Below are positions 34,718 through 43,776 of a DNA stretch of 64,000 bases, piece after piece. The stretch is from Flavobacterium cheniae. GTDB lineage: Bacteria > Bacteroidota > Bacteroidia > Flavobacteriales > Flavobacteriaceae. Position 1 is the stretch's first letter. The number at the start of each line of letters is the position of its first letter. A program made the translations under genes and the position numbers. The notes beneath the pieces were generated by a model. It made no database searches and was not told where the DNA came from. It worked only from the letters and a program-made list of their open reading frames with translations. The DNA lies in NCBI RefSeq assembly GCF_004363695.1, contig NZ_SNZC01000002.1:682001-746000 (forward strand), in the 5' to 3' direction.

Positions 34718-36742
34718 ATGCTACAAAGAAAAACGAATACAACACCCGACGCCATCATTAGAAATTATTTTAATGAATTACAGCTTTGGAAAAACGAAGA
34801 GAACGATATCGATATATTGGTTCAATTGGTCAATGCTATTCGTCCGAAAAGTCCAAAAAAACTTGAAAAATTTAGTATTTTCCCTATAATTGAATTCTTT
34901 ACGAATCATCCAACAGAAAGAGAAAATTTTGTTGTCTATTTAAAAACCGTGCTGCAAAACAAAAATTTTGACAGCATTTTAACCGATGCAGGAATTTTAC
35001 AAGACATCGATTTCTTTTATGAAGTAAAAAAGAGAATTTTCGCTAAAATACTACCGTATCAAGCGCCAAAAGACACACTGCAATACGTTTTAAATCAGAT
35101 TTTTTATGCTGATTCTGATCCAATTTGGATTAATAAAATTCCGAAAGCAGAATTAGAAACACTATTCGATTTGTTTCAATTTGAAACCATTTACGAATCG
35201 GTTGAAGCTCATGCACCTTTGTACGAAGTAATGGAAGCCATAAATCTGTTGTCGCAACGCACCAGTGGAAAAGCCTTGGAAACCGATGTAATGAAAATGG
35301 TGCCCGAATATTCTGGTTTAGAAAGTCCATTTGCGGCTTTTGAAAAAGAATTATATGCCATTGAAAAAACCATTCGTAATAAAGAATCGGAATTTCATAC
35401 GACTTCATCAGATATCAATTTCAAGCAATTATTGGTGTTATATAAACAATGTAACGAATTTGTCGAGAAAGCCTTTCAAAACTCTTCTAAATACGGAATT
35501 TCGTTACGTGTGAACCAAAACCTATTAAGTATAAAACAACATTTGTATCGCATTGGTGTTTTGATGCCACTTTTAGTGATTGACAAACCCGAAGAAAAGA
35601 AATCAAAATCGATAGAATTAGCAATCAAACTAATTAAATACAATTGTTTAAAAACCAACGTAAGAAAACTATTTGCTGAAAGCACGCAATTGTTGTCTTA
35701 CGAAATCACACAACATACCGCAAAAACAGGCGAACATTATATTACCGAATCGAAAACCGAATATTTCAAAATGTTATACGCAGCGCTTGGCGGTGGTTTG
35801 ATTGTGGGTTTTTTGTGTATTATAAAATTACTATTGTCAAAAGTAGAAGCATCTGACTTTGGTCATGCTTTTTTCTATAGTATGAATTATTCGTTTGGTT
35901 TTATTGCGATTTATGTTTTAGGATTTACGTTAGCTACAAAACAGCCTGCTATGACGGCCGCAGCGTTAATTAGTGCTTTGGAAGATGGTTTGAAAAAGCA
36001 AGCCAGCGGAGATGGAGAAAAGCACAACAGTTTTGCTGTTTTATTCGCCCGATTGTTTCGTTCGCAGTTTATTGCCTTTGTGGGAAATGTCGTGATGGCT
36101 TTTCCAGTAGCGCTTTTAGGAATTTGGTTAATCGATTTAGCGTTTGATTACAATATTGCCGAAACCAAATGGCAAAAATTAGTTACCGATTTAAGTCCGA
36201 TACATTCTATGGCGATTTTTCATGCTGCTATTGCTGGATTTTTCTTGTTCTTATCTGGAATTATCTCGGGAAGTATTGCCAATCGAGACAAGCATTTTGA
36301 TGTGTATTATCGAATTCAAGAACATCCGTTGTTAAAATTAAATTTCGGAAAAGCCAGAGCTGAAAAAATTTCAAAATGGTACGAACGCTATTGGGCAGGA
36401 ATCATTTCCAACTTTTGGTTTGGTGTTTTCTTAGGAAGTACGGCTTCTATAGGCTTGTTTTTAGGATTAAATTTAGATATTCGACACATTACTTTTGCCA
36501 GCGGAAATTTAGCTTTAGCAATTTACGGAGCCGATTATATGGTGAATAACGTGATGTTATTTTGGGGCATTTTAGGCATCGGAATTATTGGTTTTGTCAA
36601 CTTTATTGTGAGTTTTAGTTTGTCGCTTGGGTTGGCGTTTCGTTCGCGCAATATTCCGTTGGCGGAGTTACGACCAATTATTACGTCTATCAAACAACAT
36701 TTCTTTAGAAAACCAATGAGTTTCTTTTTTCCTACAGAATAA
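34718..36742 (+). CDS. Gcr-family ('site-specific recombinase') membrane protein
   Basis: The 674 residues resemble the Gcr family, named after a gonococcal protein. The first half (1-330) is helical and soluble (QLVNAIRPKSPKKLEKF). The second half has about seven membrane helices (ALGGGLIVGFLCIIKLLL; FGFIAIYVLGFTLATKQPAM; FVGNVVMAFPVALLGIWLI; NFWFGVFLGSTASIGLFLGL). No recombinase catalytic serine or tyrosine motif is visible, so I infer the family name is misleading. It ends three bases before dinB and is probably co-transcribed with it. Confidence 0.75.
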   Translation: MLQRKTNTTPDAIIRNYFNELQLWKNEENDIDILVQLVNAIRPKSPKKLEKFSIFPIIEFFTNHPTERENFVVYLKTVLQNKNFDSILTDAGILQDIDFFYEVKKRIFAKILPYQAPKDTLQYVLNQIFYADSDPIWINKIPKAELETLFDLFQFETIYESVEAHAPLYEVMEAINLLSQRTSGKALETDVMKMVPEYSGLESPFAAFEKELYAIEKTIRNKESEFHTTSSDINFKQLLVLYKQCNEFVEKAFQNSSKYGISLRVNQNLLSIKQHLYRIGVLMPLLVIDKPEEKKSKSIELAIKLIKYNCLKTNVRKLFAESTQLLSYEITQHTAKTGEHYITESKTEYFKMLYAALGGGLIVGFLCIIKLLLSKVEASDFGHAFFYSMNYSFGFIAIYVLGFTLATKQPAMTAAALISALEDGLKKQASGDGEKHNSFAVLFARLFRSQFIAFVGNVVMAFPVALLGIWLIDLAFDYNIAETKWQKLVTDLSPIHSMAIFHAAIAGFFLFLSGIISGSIANRDKHFDVYYRIQEHPLLKLNFGKARAEKISKWYERYWAGIISNFWFGVFLGSTASIGLFLGLNLDIRHITFASGNLALAIYGADYMVNNVMLFWGILGIGIIGFVNFIVSFSLSLGLAFRSRNIPLAELRPIITSIKQHFFRKPMSFFFPTE

Positions 36743-36745
36743 TTT

Positions 36746-37843
36746 ATGAGCGAGCACTACCGAAAAATAATTCACGTTGACATGGATGCGTTTTATGCAT
36801 CGGTAGAGCAAATGGACAATCCTGAGCTGAAAGGAAAACCTTTGGCGGTAGGCGGAAGCGAAGTTCGTGGTGTGGTTTCAGCAGCAAGTTACGAAGCGAG
36901 AAAATACGGAGTTAGAAGTGCGATTAGCGGCATTCAAGCGAAGAAATTGTGTCCCGATTTAATTTTTGTGCGACCAAGATTTGACCGTTACAAAGAGATT
37001 TCCAAAAAAATCAGAAAGATATTCCACGATTACACTGATTTAGTCGAACCTTTATCGCTCGATGAAGCGTATTTAGATGTTACCGAAAACAAAAAAGGCA
37101 ATCCCAGCGCGACATTAATTGCTCAAGAAATCAGAAAGCGCATTTTTGAAGAAGTTGGACTTACGGCTTCGGCAGGAATTTCAGTAAATAAATTCGTAGC
37201 CAAAATTGCTTCCGATTACAACAAACCGAACGGACAAAAAACGGTAAATCCAGATGAGGTGGAAGCCTTTTTAGAAAAATTAGACGTTAAAAAGTTCTAT
37301 GGAGTAGGCAAAGTAACGGCTGAAAAAATGTACCAATTAGGCATTTTCACAGGTTACGATTTAAAGCAAAAACCGTTAGAGTATCTCGAAAAACATTTTG
37401 GAAACAGCGGTTTGCATTACTACCAAATTGTGCGAGGCATTCACAACAGCGCGGTAAAACCCAACCGAAAAATTAAATCGGTAGGAGCGGAGCGCACTTT
37501 TGGTGAGAATTTATCTTCTGAAATTTTCATGGAAGATCGCTTGCTAAGTATTGCCAAAGAATTAGAAAAACGCCTCCAAAAAAGCAAAATTTCAGGAAAA
37601 ACTATTACCTTAAAAATAAAATATTCCGATTTCACCTTACAAACCCGAAGCAAAACTTTGCCGTATTTTGTAAACGACAAAAACATCATTTTGGACGTTG
37701 CTAAAGATTTACTTTACCAAGAACGCCTAAGAAACTCCGTGCGATTACTAGGTATTTCCATTCACAATTTAAACAACGAAGAAAAAACCAAAACCACTTT
37801 ACCTCAAAAAAGTGTTTCAGTGCAATTGAAGTTTGAGTTTTAA
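36746..37843 (+). CDS. dinB: DNA polymerase IV (Y family)
   Basis: This polymerase copies damaged templates with low fidelity. The 365 residues show the palm motifs HVDMDAFYASVEQ (first Asp) and PLSLDEAYLDVT (Asp-Glu pair), SYEARKYGVRSAI in the fingers, an HhH-like KVTAEKMYQLGI and the little-finger domain (KSVGAERTFGEN). The C-terminal end QLKFEF lacks a clear QLxLF clamp-binding motif, although VQLKFEF may serve. It is three bases after the Gcr-like gene. Confidence 0.95.
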   Translation: MSEHYRKIIHVDMDAFYASVEQMDNPELKGKPLAVGGSEVRGVVSAASYEARKYGVRSAISGIQAKKLCPDLIFVRPRFDRYKEISKKIRKIFHDYTDLVEPLSLDEAYLDVTENKKGNPSATLIAQEIRKRIFEEVGLTASAGISVNKFVAKIASDYNKPNGQKTVNPDEVEAFLEKLDVKKFYGVGKVTAEKMYQLGIFTGYDLKQKPLEYLEKHFGNSGLHYYQIVRGIHNSAVKPNRKIKSVGAERTFGENLSSEIFMEDRLLSIAKELEKRLQKSKISGKTITLKIKYSDFTLQTRSKTLPYFVNDKNIILDVAKDLLYQERLRNSVRLLGISIHNLNNEEKTKTTLPQKSVSVQLKFEF

Positions 37844-37888
37844 GTGAAGAAAATTTTTTACATTGCAAGGTAAATTACATTCAGAAAA

Positions 37889-38419
37889 ATGACTAAATAT
37901 ATATTTATCCTATACTTTTTAATATTTAATTATCAATCTGTTTTTGCATGCAAATGCGAATTAATTGATGATATTAAGACGGAATTTAATTCAACTGATG
38001 TTATTGTTCGTGGTAAAGTAATTTCTAAAGAAAATGTCACTTTTATAAGTACTCTAAACAAAAAAGGATTAAAAAAAATAAATTCGAATAATGCATTAGA
38101 TAATGATAAAAAAGAGTTCTTAAAAAATGAAGATATTTTAAGAATTGAGATTGAAGTACTTTACACCTATAAAGGAAAAAGATTAAGAAAAAACATCATT
38201 GTTTATACAAATAGGCATTCTGGAACATGTGGTTATAAAGATTTTGAGTTTGGTCAAGAATACCAAGTTTATTTATCTAAAGATTGTTATTTTGGGTTTA
38301 ACTATAAAAAAGCAAATTTAGACGCTTCAAGCTATAATGGTTTTTGGACAAATATTTGCACAAGAACAAAGCAATTTTCGTTGGAAGAAGATAAGGAGCT
38401 TAAAAAATTGATGAATTAA
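37889..38419 (+). CDS. Secreted protein resembling the TIMP/netrin (NTR) fold
   Basis: The 176 residues have a signal peptide (MTKYIFILYFLIFNYQSVFA) directly followed by CKCE, so the mature protein could begin Cys-x-Cys. The rest has cysteines in GTCGYKDFEFGQEY, SKDCY and NICTRT, and a strand pattern (DVIVRGKVISKENV; RIEIEVLYTYKGK) like the OB fold of tissue-inhibitor-of-metalloproteinase proteins. An alternative is a lipoprotein (VFAC is a weak lipobox). It is AT-rich, stands alone between dinB and a terminator and looks like an accessory gene. Confidence 0.6.
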   Translation: MTKYIFILYFLIFNYQSVFACKCELIDDIKTEFNSTDVIVRGKVISKENVTFISTLNKKGLKKINSNNALDNDKKEFLKNEDILRIEIEVLYTYKGKRLRKNIIVYTNRHSGTCGYKDFEFGQEYQVYLSKDCYFGFNYKKANLDASSYNGFWTNICTRTKQFSLEEDKELKKLMN

Positions 38420-38459
38420 TTTTAAGCTTCTGAGCAAATCCTTCTGAAACAATAAGATG

Positions 38460-38496
38460 AAACCTCCATTCTGACACTTTCAAAACGGAGGTTTTT
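38460..38496 (+). terminator. Rho-independent terminator
   Basis: Stem AAACCTCC / GGAGGTTT with a long loop and a T run, 40 bases after the TIMP-like gene. The rest of the 171-base gap shows nothing else. Confidence 0.75.
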
Positions 38497-38590
38497 CATT
38501 CCTTTTTCAAACTTAAACAAGCGTTAAAGTTCGTTTTTAATAGCTATTGGTTCGTTTTTCTTTTTAGTTTTATCCCAAATTACAATCGTT

Positions 38591-39106
38591 ATGGAGTTCA
38601 AAGTTTACGATGCTGCGTTTGCAAAACAGCATGAAAATGGCGCTATAAAAGCTATGCCACTAGTGTCTTGGGATATTTATTCTCAGTATTTGTTGCAAAC
38701 TAATGTATTGCTTCACGATGTAAATTCGTTACATCAAATAGCTAATAAAAATCAATGGAAATCAGTTTGGGATTATAAAGAAAGTTTACAAGACGAAACC
38801 GTAATTGTGGTTACTGATGCACAATTAAAAATTGTTTTCGCTAGTAAAAACATCAAAAAAATGAATGGCTACGAAGCACAAGAAGTCGTTGGAAACTCAC
38901 CAAAAATGTTTCAAGGCGCCAAAACCGATTTACAAGTGAGCAACGAAATCAGAAAAGCCATTTTAAACAAAGTACCGTTTGAGAAAAATGTAATTAATTA
39001 TTGCAAAGATGGTTCGTTGTATAAATGTCACATCAAAGGATTTCCAATTTTCAATCACAAAGGTGAAGTAACTAATTTTATTGCGTTTGAAAAAATAGCC
39101 GCATAA
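38591..39106 (+). CDS. Single PAS-domain protein, LOV-like but without the photoactive Cys
   Basis: The 171 residues have an N-terminal helical region (about 1-60) and one PAS domain (about 65-171): VIVVTDAQLKIVFASKNIKK, then GNSPKMFQGAKTDLQVS, NYCKDGSLYKCHIKGFPIFN. The layout resembles flavin-binding LOV domains (GxNCRFLQG), but the cysteine is replaced here (NSPKMFQG). No output domain exists, so it may act through protein contact. It has its own terminator and faces pyk. Confidence 0.82.
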   Translation: MEFKVYDAAFAKQHENGAIKAMPLVSWDIYSQYLLQTNVLLHDVNSLHQIANKNQWKSVWDYKESLQDETVIVVTDAQLKIVFASKNIKKMNGYEAQEVVGNSPKMFQGAKTDLQVSNEIRKAILNKVPFEKNVINYCKDGSLYKCHIKGFPIFNHKGEVTNFIAFEKIAA

Positions 39107-39124
39107 AACGAACATATATAAAAC

Positions 39125-39162
39125 AAAAAGGAGTGCTAAATTATCTTTAGCACTCCTTTTTT
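39125..39162 (+). terminator. Rho-independent terminator (both directions)
   Basis: Stem AAAGGAGTGCTAAA / TTTAGCACTCCTTT with flanking A and T runs, between the PAS gene and the end of pyk. Confidence 0.92.
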
Positions 39163-39176
39163 ATGTAGAAATGAGA

Positions 39177-40607
39177 TTATTCTATTTCAGAAACTCTTAA
39201 TGTGTTTACCATTCCTTTCGCTACGATAGGCATTGCAGCTAAGTTAACTACCATATCGCCTTTTCTAACGTATTTTTTTTCTTGACAAATGGTATTGATG
39301 TCATCAATCGTGTCATCTGTACTTACTAATTTGTCATAGAAATATGCTCTTACACCCCATAAAAGGTTCAATTGTGTTAATATTCTTCGGTTAGAAGTAA
39401 ATACTAAAATATGCGATTTTGGTCGCCAAGCCGAAATTTGAAACGCAGTATAACCAGAATTTGTTAAGGTTGTAATCGCTTTTGCATTAATGGTATCAGC
39501 CATTTGAGCCGCGTGATAACAAATCGATTTGGTAATATAACGACTGTTTTTTATTTGTGGTTGCGAAATTGGCACTTTAATAAGTGGCGAATCTTCCACG
39601 CTTTCAATAATACGGGTCATAGTTTCAATAACTTCCACAGGATAATTTCCTACTGAAGTTTCTCCTGATAACATTACGGCATCCGCTCCGTCCATAACCG
39701 AATTGGCTACGTCGTTTACTTCGGCACGTGTTGGAGTTAAAGACGTAATCATAGTTTCCATCATTTGTGTTGCTACGATTACCGGAATACGAGCTGTTTT
39801 TGCTCTGTGAATCAATTTTTTCTGAATCAAAGGCACTTCTTCCGCTGGAACTTCCACACCTAAATCACCACGAGCAACCATTAAACCATCACAAAACGCT
39901 ACGATTTTGTCAATGTTTTCAACTGCTTCAGGTTTTTCAATTTTGGCAATAATTGGAATTTTATGATCGGAATGTTTTGCAATTAAATCTTGTAAATCTT
40001 CTAAGTCTTTTGGTGTTCTCACAAACGATAAAGCAATCCAATCGACTTTATTTTCAATCGCAAAAATAGCATCGCGAATGTCTTTTTCAGTTAAAGCTGG
40101 TAACGAAACTTTAGTGTTAGGTAAGTTTACTCCTTTTTTTGATCTCAAAGGACCACCTTGCACTACAACCGCTTCAACTTCGGTGTTTTTGTCGGTTTTA
40201 GTAACTTCAAAAATTAATTTTCCGTCGTCTAATAAGATTCTTTCTCCAGGATTTACATCTTTTGGAAATTCTTTGTAGTTCATGTAAACTCTCGAAGCTG
40301 TTCCTAAGATATCTTCTGCAGTAGTGAAGGTAATAATATCGCCTTTGCTTACTACTACATCTTCTTTCATTACACCTACGCGTAATTTTGGACCTTGTAA
40401 ATCGCCTAAAATTGAAGTTGTATAGCCAAACTCATCGTTTAGCTCTCTAATCATTTGTATGCGTTCTGTAACATCAGTATAATCAGCATGCGAAAAGTTA
40501 ACTCTAAATACATTAACTCCGGCATCAATCATTTTTTTTATTACTTCTTTTGTGCTACAGGCTGGGCCTAGCGTAGCTACAATTTTAGTCTTTTTGTTTG
40601 TTGGCAT
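39177..40607 (-). CDS. pyk: Pyruvate kinase
   Basis: The enzyme makes pyruvate and ATP from phosphoenolpyruvate. The 476 residues are standard. Motifs: KIVATLGPACSTKE at the N-terminus, FRVNFSHADY, GDLQGPKLRVG, the active-site signature IPIIAKIEKPEAVENID (catalytic Lys), MVARGDLGVEVPAEEVP and MLSGETSVGNYPVEV. It follows the IPExxxVDY gene by five bases and is likely co-transcribed from the rnc/IPExxxVDY side. Confidence 0.97.
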   Translation of the reverse strand: MPTNKKTKIVATLGPACSTKEVIKKMIDAGVNVFRVNFSHADYTDVTERIQMIRELNDEFGYTTSILGDLQGPKLRVGVMKEDVVVSKGDIITFTTAEDILGTASRVYMNYKEFPKDVNPGERILLDDGKLIFEVTKTDKNTEVEAVVVQGGPLRSKKGVNLPNTKVSLPALTEKDIRDAIFAIENKVDWIALSFVRTPKDLEDLQDLIAKHSDHKIPIIAKIEKPEAVENIDKIVAFCDGLMVARGDLGVEVPAEEVPLIQKKLIHRAKTARIPVIVATQMMETMITSLTPTRAEVNDVANSVMDGADAVMLSGETSVGNYPVEVIETMTRIIESVEDSPLIKVPISQPQIKNSRYITKSICYHAAQMADTINAKAITTLTNSGYTAFQISAWRPKSHILVFTSNRRILTQLNLLWGVRAYFYDKLVSTDDTIDDINTICQEKKYVRKGDMVVNLAAMPIVAKGMVNTLRVSEIE

Positions 40608-40612
40608 TTTAA

Positions 40613-41086
40613 TTAAAAAATTAAATTATTTTTAGATTTTAAGTTCGTGATATCAATCGTGTAAGCCGTAGTTACATTTTTAATCTCTTGAATTTTATCA
40701 ACTATGGATTCTGAGTCAAATCCGTAATCGATATTTTCAATTTTAATAAGGTAATCGGCTTTTTTAAATTCAGGTAGTAAAAAAACGGTGATGTCTACTT
40801 GCTCAAATAAAGAGGTTGTTTGTTTGTTGGAATTAATAATCGTGGTTTTGTTTTCGATTAACGTCCAAACAACATCGTTTTTTTCATCATCAAAAATGTA
40901 ATTACTAAAAGCGCTTTTTCCTTCGGGAATGGCAATTTCTACATAAGCAAGATTTTTACTTAATTGAACGCCTAATTCCTTGTTCAGCATATAAGCCAAT
41001 TTGTAATCATCTAAAGATGAATGCACGGCAATAAGCTCATAATCATCTGAAACAAAATCGTTTATTTGAATTTTATGAATGGCCAT
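40613..41086 (-). CDS. IPExxxVDY-family protein
   Basis: The 157 residues match a Bacteroidetes-only family named after a motif that here reads LPEFKKADY (residues about 113-121), slightly divergent from IPExxxVDY. The protein is soluble and mixed alpha/beta (YELIAVHSSLDDYKLAYMLN). Its function is unknown. It sits directly upstream of pyk (five bases), an arrangement that hints at a link with central metabolism or at simple co-expression. Confidence 0.85.
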   Translation of the reverse strand: MAIHKIQINDFVSDDYELIAVHSSLDDYKLAYMLNKELGVQLSKNLAYVEIAIPEGKSAFSNYIFDDEKNDVVWTLIENKTTIINSNKQTTSLFEQVDITVFLLPEFKKADYLIKIENIDYGFDSESIVDKIQEIKNVTTAYTIDITNLKSKNNLIF

Positions 41087-41188
41087 TACCAGAATTTAAG
41101 TTGTAAAGATAAGACTAAAATCTATTAAAAAGTACCCATTTACGTGTTCTTAACGTTAATTTAGTAACGAAAACGTTTTAGTACTGGG

Positions 41189-41932
41189 TTATTTTTTTGA
41201 AATTTTTTCTTGTAAAGCAAAATAAGCACGTTGCGATGCTTTTTCTTCTGCTTTTTTCTTAGAAGTAGCTCTTGCTCGGGCAATAATTTTTTGGTCGATA
41301 AGCAATTTTACCCCAAAATATTTCTGACCTTCGATGCCGTTATCTTCCACAAAATCAAAAAAGAAAGACATTTTTTCTTTCTGACACCATTCAATGATTA
41401 AACTTTTGTAGCTGATAACTTTTCCTTCTAATTTGGCAATATCTACATATTGTTTGATGATTTTATTTTGGATAAACTTTTCGCAATATGTAAAACCTCT
41501 GTCTAAATAAATAGCGCCAATAAATGCTTCAAATAAATTACCGTGAATATTTTCACCAAATTGATTTGAATTGATTTTACTTTCTACAAATTGAAGCAAG
41601 TTAAAATCACGACCAAGTTCGTTTAAATGTTCTCTGCTGACAATTTTCGAACGCATTTTAGTCAAATACCCTTCATCTCCCGATGGAACTTCATTATATA
41701 AATGAGCAGCAATTACGCTACCTAGCATGGCATCGCCTAAAAATTCTAAACGCTCATAATTGAACGGATTTCCTTTCTCGTCTACTTTGTTGGTAGAGCG
41801 GTGCGTAAATGCTTTTTTGTAATATCTAAGCTCTATAGGTTCAAAACCTAGTATTTTGGTAATTTTTTCAAAAAAAATCCCGTCTTCTGGAGAACGGGAG
41901 TTTTTTCTTATTTTATTAAATAAACGACGCAT
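41189..41932 (-). CDS. rnc: Ribonuclease III
   Basis: This endonuclease cuts double-stranded RNA in rRNA precursors and in mRNA or sRNA duplexes. I start at Met 41932 (MRRLFNKIRKN), four bases after fabF; the longer frame would run back into fabF. The 247 residues carry the signature NYERLEFLGDAML (Glu63, Asp67), GNLFEAFIGAIYLDRG with the second acidic pair, and a C-terminal dsRNA-binding domain (SYKSLIIEWCQKEKM; ATSKKKAEEKASQRAYFAL). The acpP-fabF-rnc order is widely conserved in bacteria. Confidence 0.96.
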   Translation of the reverse strand: MRRLFNKIRKNSRSPEDGIFFEKITKILGFEPIELRYYKKAFTHRSTNKVDEKGNPFNYERLEFLGDAMLGSVIAAHLYNEVPSGDEGYLTKMRSKIVSREHLNELGRDFNLLQFVESKINSNQFGENIHGNLFEAFIGAIYLDRGFTYCEKFIQNKIIKQYVDIAKLEGKVISYKSLIIEWCQKEKMSFFFDFVEDNGIEGQKYFGVKLLIDQKIIARARATSKKKAEEKASQRAYFALQEKISKK

Positions 41933-41936
41933 GTGT

Positions 41937-43190
41937 TTAGTCTTCCAATTTTTTAAACAATACACAAGCATTATGTCCACCAAAACCAAACGTATTGCTC
42001 ATCGCTACTTTAATTTCACGTTTTTGCGCTTTATTTAAAGTTAAGTTTAATTCTGGGTTAATGTTTTCATCTACAACAGTATGGTTAATCGTTGGAGGAA
42101 CAATACTATGTTGCATAGCTAAAATAGAAGCAATTGCTTCAATAGCACCAGCAGCACCAAGTAAATGTCCTGTCATTGATTTGGTAGAGTTGATATTAAT
42201 GTTTTTAGCATGAGCGCCAAAAACATGACTAATTGCTTTTAATTCGGCAACATCACCAAGAGGTGTAGAAGTTCCGTGTGTGTTGATGTGATCAACTTGC
42301 TCTGGAGACATTCCAGCATCACGCAATGTGTTTTCCATTACTGCAATTACTCCAATTCCTTCTGGATGCGGAGCTGTTAAATGGTAAGCGTCAGAAGACA
42401 TTCCTCCACCCCCAATTTCACAGTAAATTTTAGCACCACGTGCCTTTGCATGTTCGTACTCTTCTAATACTAATGCACCAGCACCTTCTCCAAGTACAAA
42501 ACCGTCACGAGTTGCATCAAAAGGTCTTGAAGCTGTTTCTGGACTTTCGTTTCTTGTTGATAAGGCGTGCATAGAATTAAATCCACCCATTCCTGCAATG
42601 GTTACAGCCGCTTCAGATCCACCTGAAATGATAACATCACACATTCCTAAACGAATGTAGTTGAAGGCATCGATTAAGGCATTAGCCGAAGAAGCACAAG
42701 CTGAAACAGTGGTATAATTAGGACCCATATAGCCATTTCTCATAGAAATATGAGCTGGAGCAATATCGGCAATCATTTTAGGAATAAAGAAAGGATTGAA
42801 CTTTGGCGTTCCATCACCTTTAGCATAATATATTACTTCATCTTGGAAAGTTTCTAAACCTCCAATACCAGCACCCCAAATTACACCTACTCTATGTTTG
42901 TTTACATTATCTGAAGTAATTCCAGCGTCTTTAATCGCTTCGTCACTTGCAGCAATGGCATATTGAGCAAATTTATCCAATCGGCGCGATTCCTTACGAT
43001 CCATATAATCTTCGATGTTGAAGTTTTTTACTTCGCACGCAAATTTTGTTTTATGTTTTTCTGTATCGTAATACGTTATGGGTGCAGCACCACTTTTCCC
43101 ATTAATTAAACCATCCCAGTATTCTTGAATGGAATTTCCAATTGGGGTTAATGCTCCAAGGCCAGTTACAACAACACGCTTTAATTGCAT
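41937..43190 (-). CDS. fabF: 3-oxoacyl-ACP synthase II
   Basis: The enzyme condenses malonyl-ACP with the growing acyl chain in fatty acid synthesis. ATG 43190 (MQLKRVVVTGLGALTP) is chosen because family members start here. The 417 residues contain the Cys-His-His triad: Cys165 in TVSACASSA, His305 in NTHGTSTP and His342 in SMTGHLLGAAG, plus the C-terminal NTFGFGGHNACVLF. It lies 176 bases after acpP, with a weak hairpin between, and four bases before rnc. Confidence 0.97.
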   Translation of the reverse strand: MQLKRVVVTGLGALTPIGNSIQEYWDGLINGKSGAAPITYYDTEKHKTKFACEVKNFNIEDYMDRKESRRLDKFAQYAIAASDEAIKDAGITSDNVNKHRVGVIWGAGIGGLETFQDEVIYYAKGDGTPKFNPFFIPKMIADIAPAHISMRNGYMGPNYTTVSACASSANALIDAFNYIRLGMCDVIISGGSEAAVTIAGMGGFNSMHALSTRNESPETASRPFDATRDGFVLGEGAGALVLEEYEHAKARGAKIYCEIGGGGMSSDAYHLTAPHPEGIGVIAVMENTLRDAGMSPEQVDHINTHGTSTPLGDVAELKAISHVFGAHAKNININSTKSMTGHLLGAAGAIEAIASILAMQHSIVPPTINHTVVDENINPELNLTLNKAQKREIKVAMSNTFGFGGHNACVLFKKLED

Positions 43191-43326
43191 ATCCTTATTT
43201 TTAAAATATCGTTTAAACAAATAATACCCGTGTTTTCTTTAGTTTATAATAGTAAAGAGACAAGGGTATTTCAATATAATGTGATTGAAATTCAATCAAA
43301 AATAGTCTAATTTCTTAAAATAATAA

Positions 43327-43362
43327 AAACCCGCATGCAAAAAAATGCACACGGGCGTTTTA
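43327..43362 (-). terminator. Weak terminator-like hairpin between acpP and fabF
   Basis: CCCG and CGGG arms plus ATGCA/TGCA pairs, imperfect, with A and T flanks. It may reduce read-through so that acpP exceeds fabF. Confidence 0.45.
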
Positions 43363-43366
43363 TTTA

Positions 43367-43603
43367 TTATTTTTTAGCTTCTTCGATGTAAGAAATAGCT
43401 TGACCTACAGTAGCAATGTTTTCAGCTTGGTCGTCTGGAATTTGAATATCAAATTCTTTTTCGAACTCCATAATAAGCTCAACAGTGTCTAATGAATCAG
43501 CTCCTAAATCGTTTGTGAAGCTAGCTTCTGTTACAACTTCGTTTTCGTCAACACCTAATTTGTCTACGATAATCGCTTTTACTCTTGATGCAATGTCTGA
43601 CAT
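43367..43603 (-). CDS. acpP: Acyl carrier protein
   Basis: The 78-residue acidic helical protein carries fatty acyl chains on a phosphopantetheine arm. The attachment site is Ser37 in [15 protein letters not shown]. Sequence and length are typical. It heads the acpP-fabF-rnc cluster and has a good promoter at 43634. Confidence 0.98.
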   Translation of the reverse strand: MSDIASRVKAIIVDKLGVDENEVVTEASFTNDLGADSLDTVELIMEFEKEFDIQIPDDQAENIATVGQAISYIEEAKK

Positions 43604-43633
43604 AATCTTTTAATTTTTAATTTAATTTGTTGG

Positions 43634-43662
43634 CAAAAATAAAAAACTTTATTTTAAAACAA
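43634..43662 (-). promoter_or_regulatory. Promoter of acpP (TTG -33, 18-base spacer, TATTTTTG -7)
   Basis: On the minus strand, TTG at 43662-43660 is followed after 18 bases by TATTTTTG (43641-43634), 30 bases before the ATG. Spacing equals that of the sodA and ompA promoters. Confidence 0.65.
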
Positions 43663-43776
43663 CCTTTTTGTTACTAAATGTGACCACGAATTTAAAAAAA
43701 ATAATTCACAAAGGCTTCTTTTTTTTATTTTTTACCAAATTTTATTCTTTTTTTTGTGGGAAGAAATCAATAGAAA

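Noticed and set aside
34718..36742. Mobile element evidence from the 'recombinase' family name
   Set aside because: No integrase motif, repeats or att-like sites are seen around this membrane-protein-like gene.
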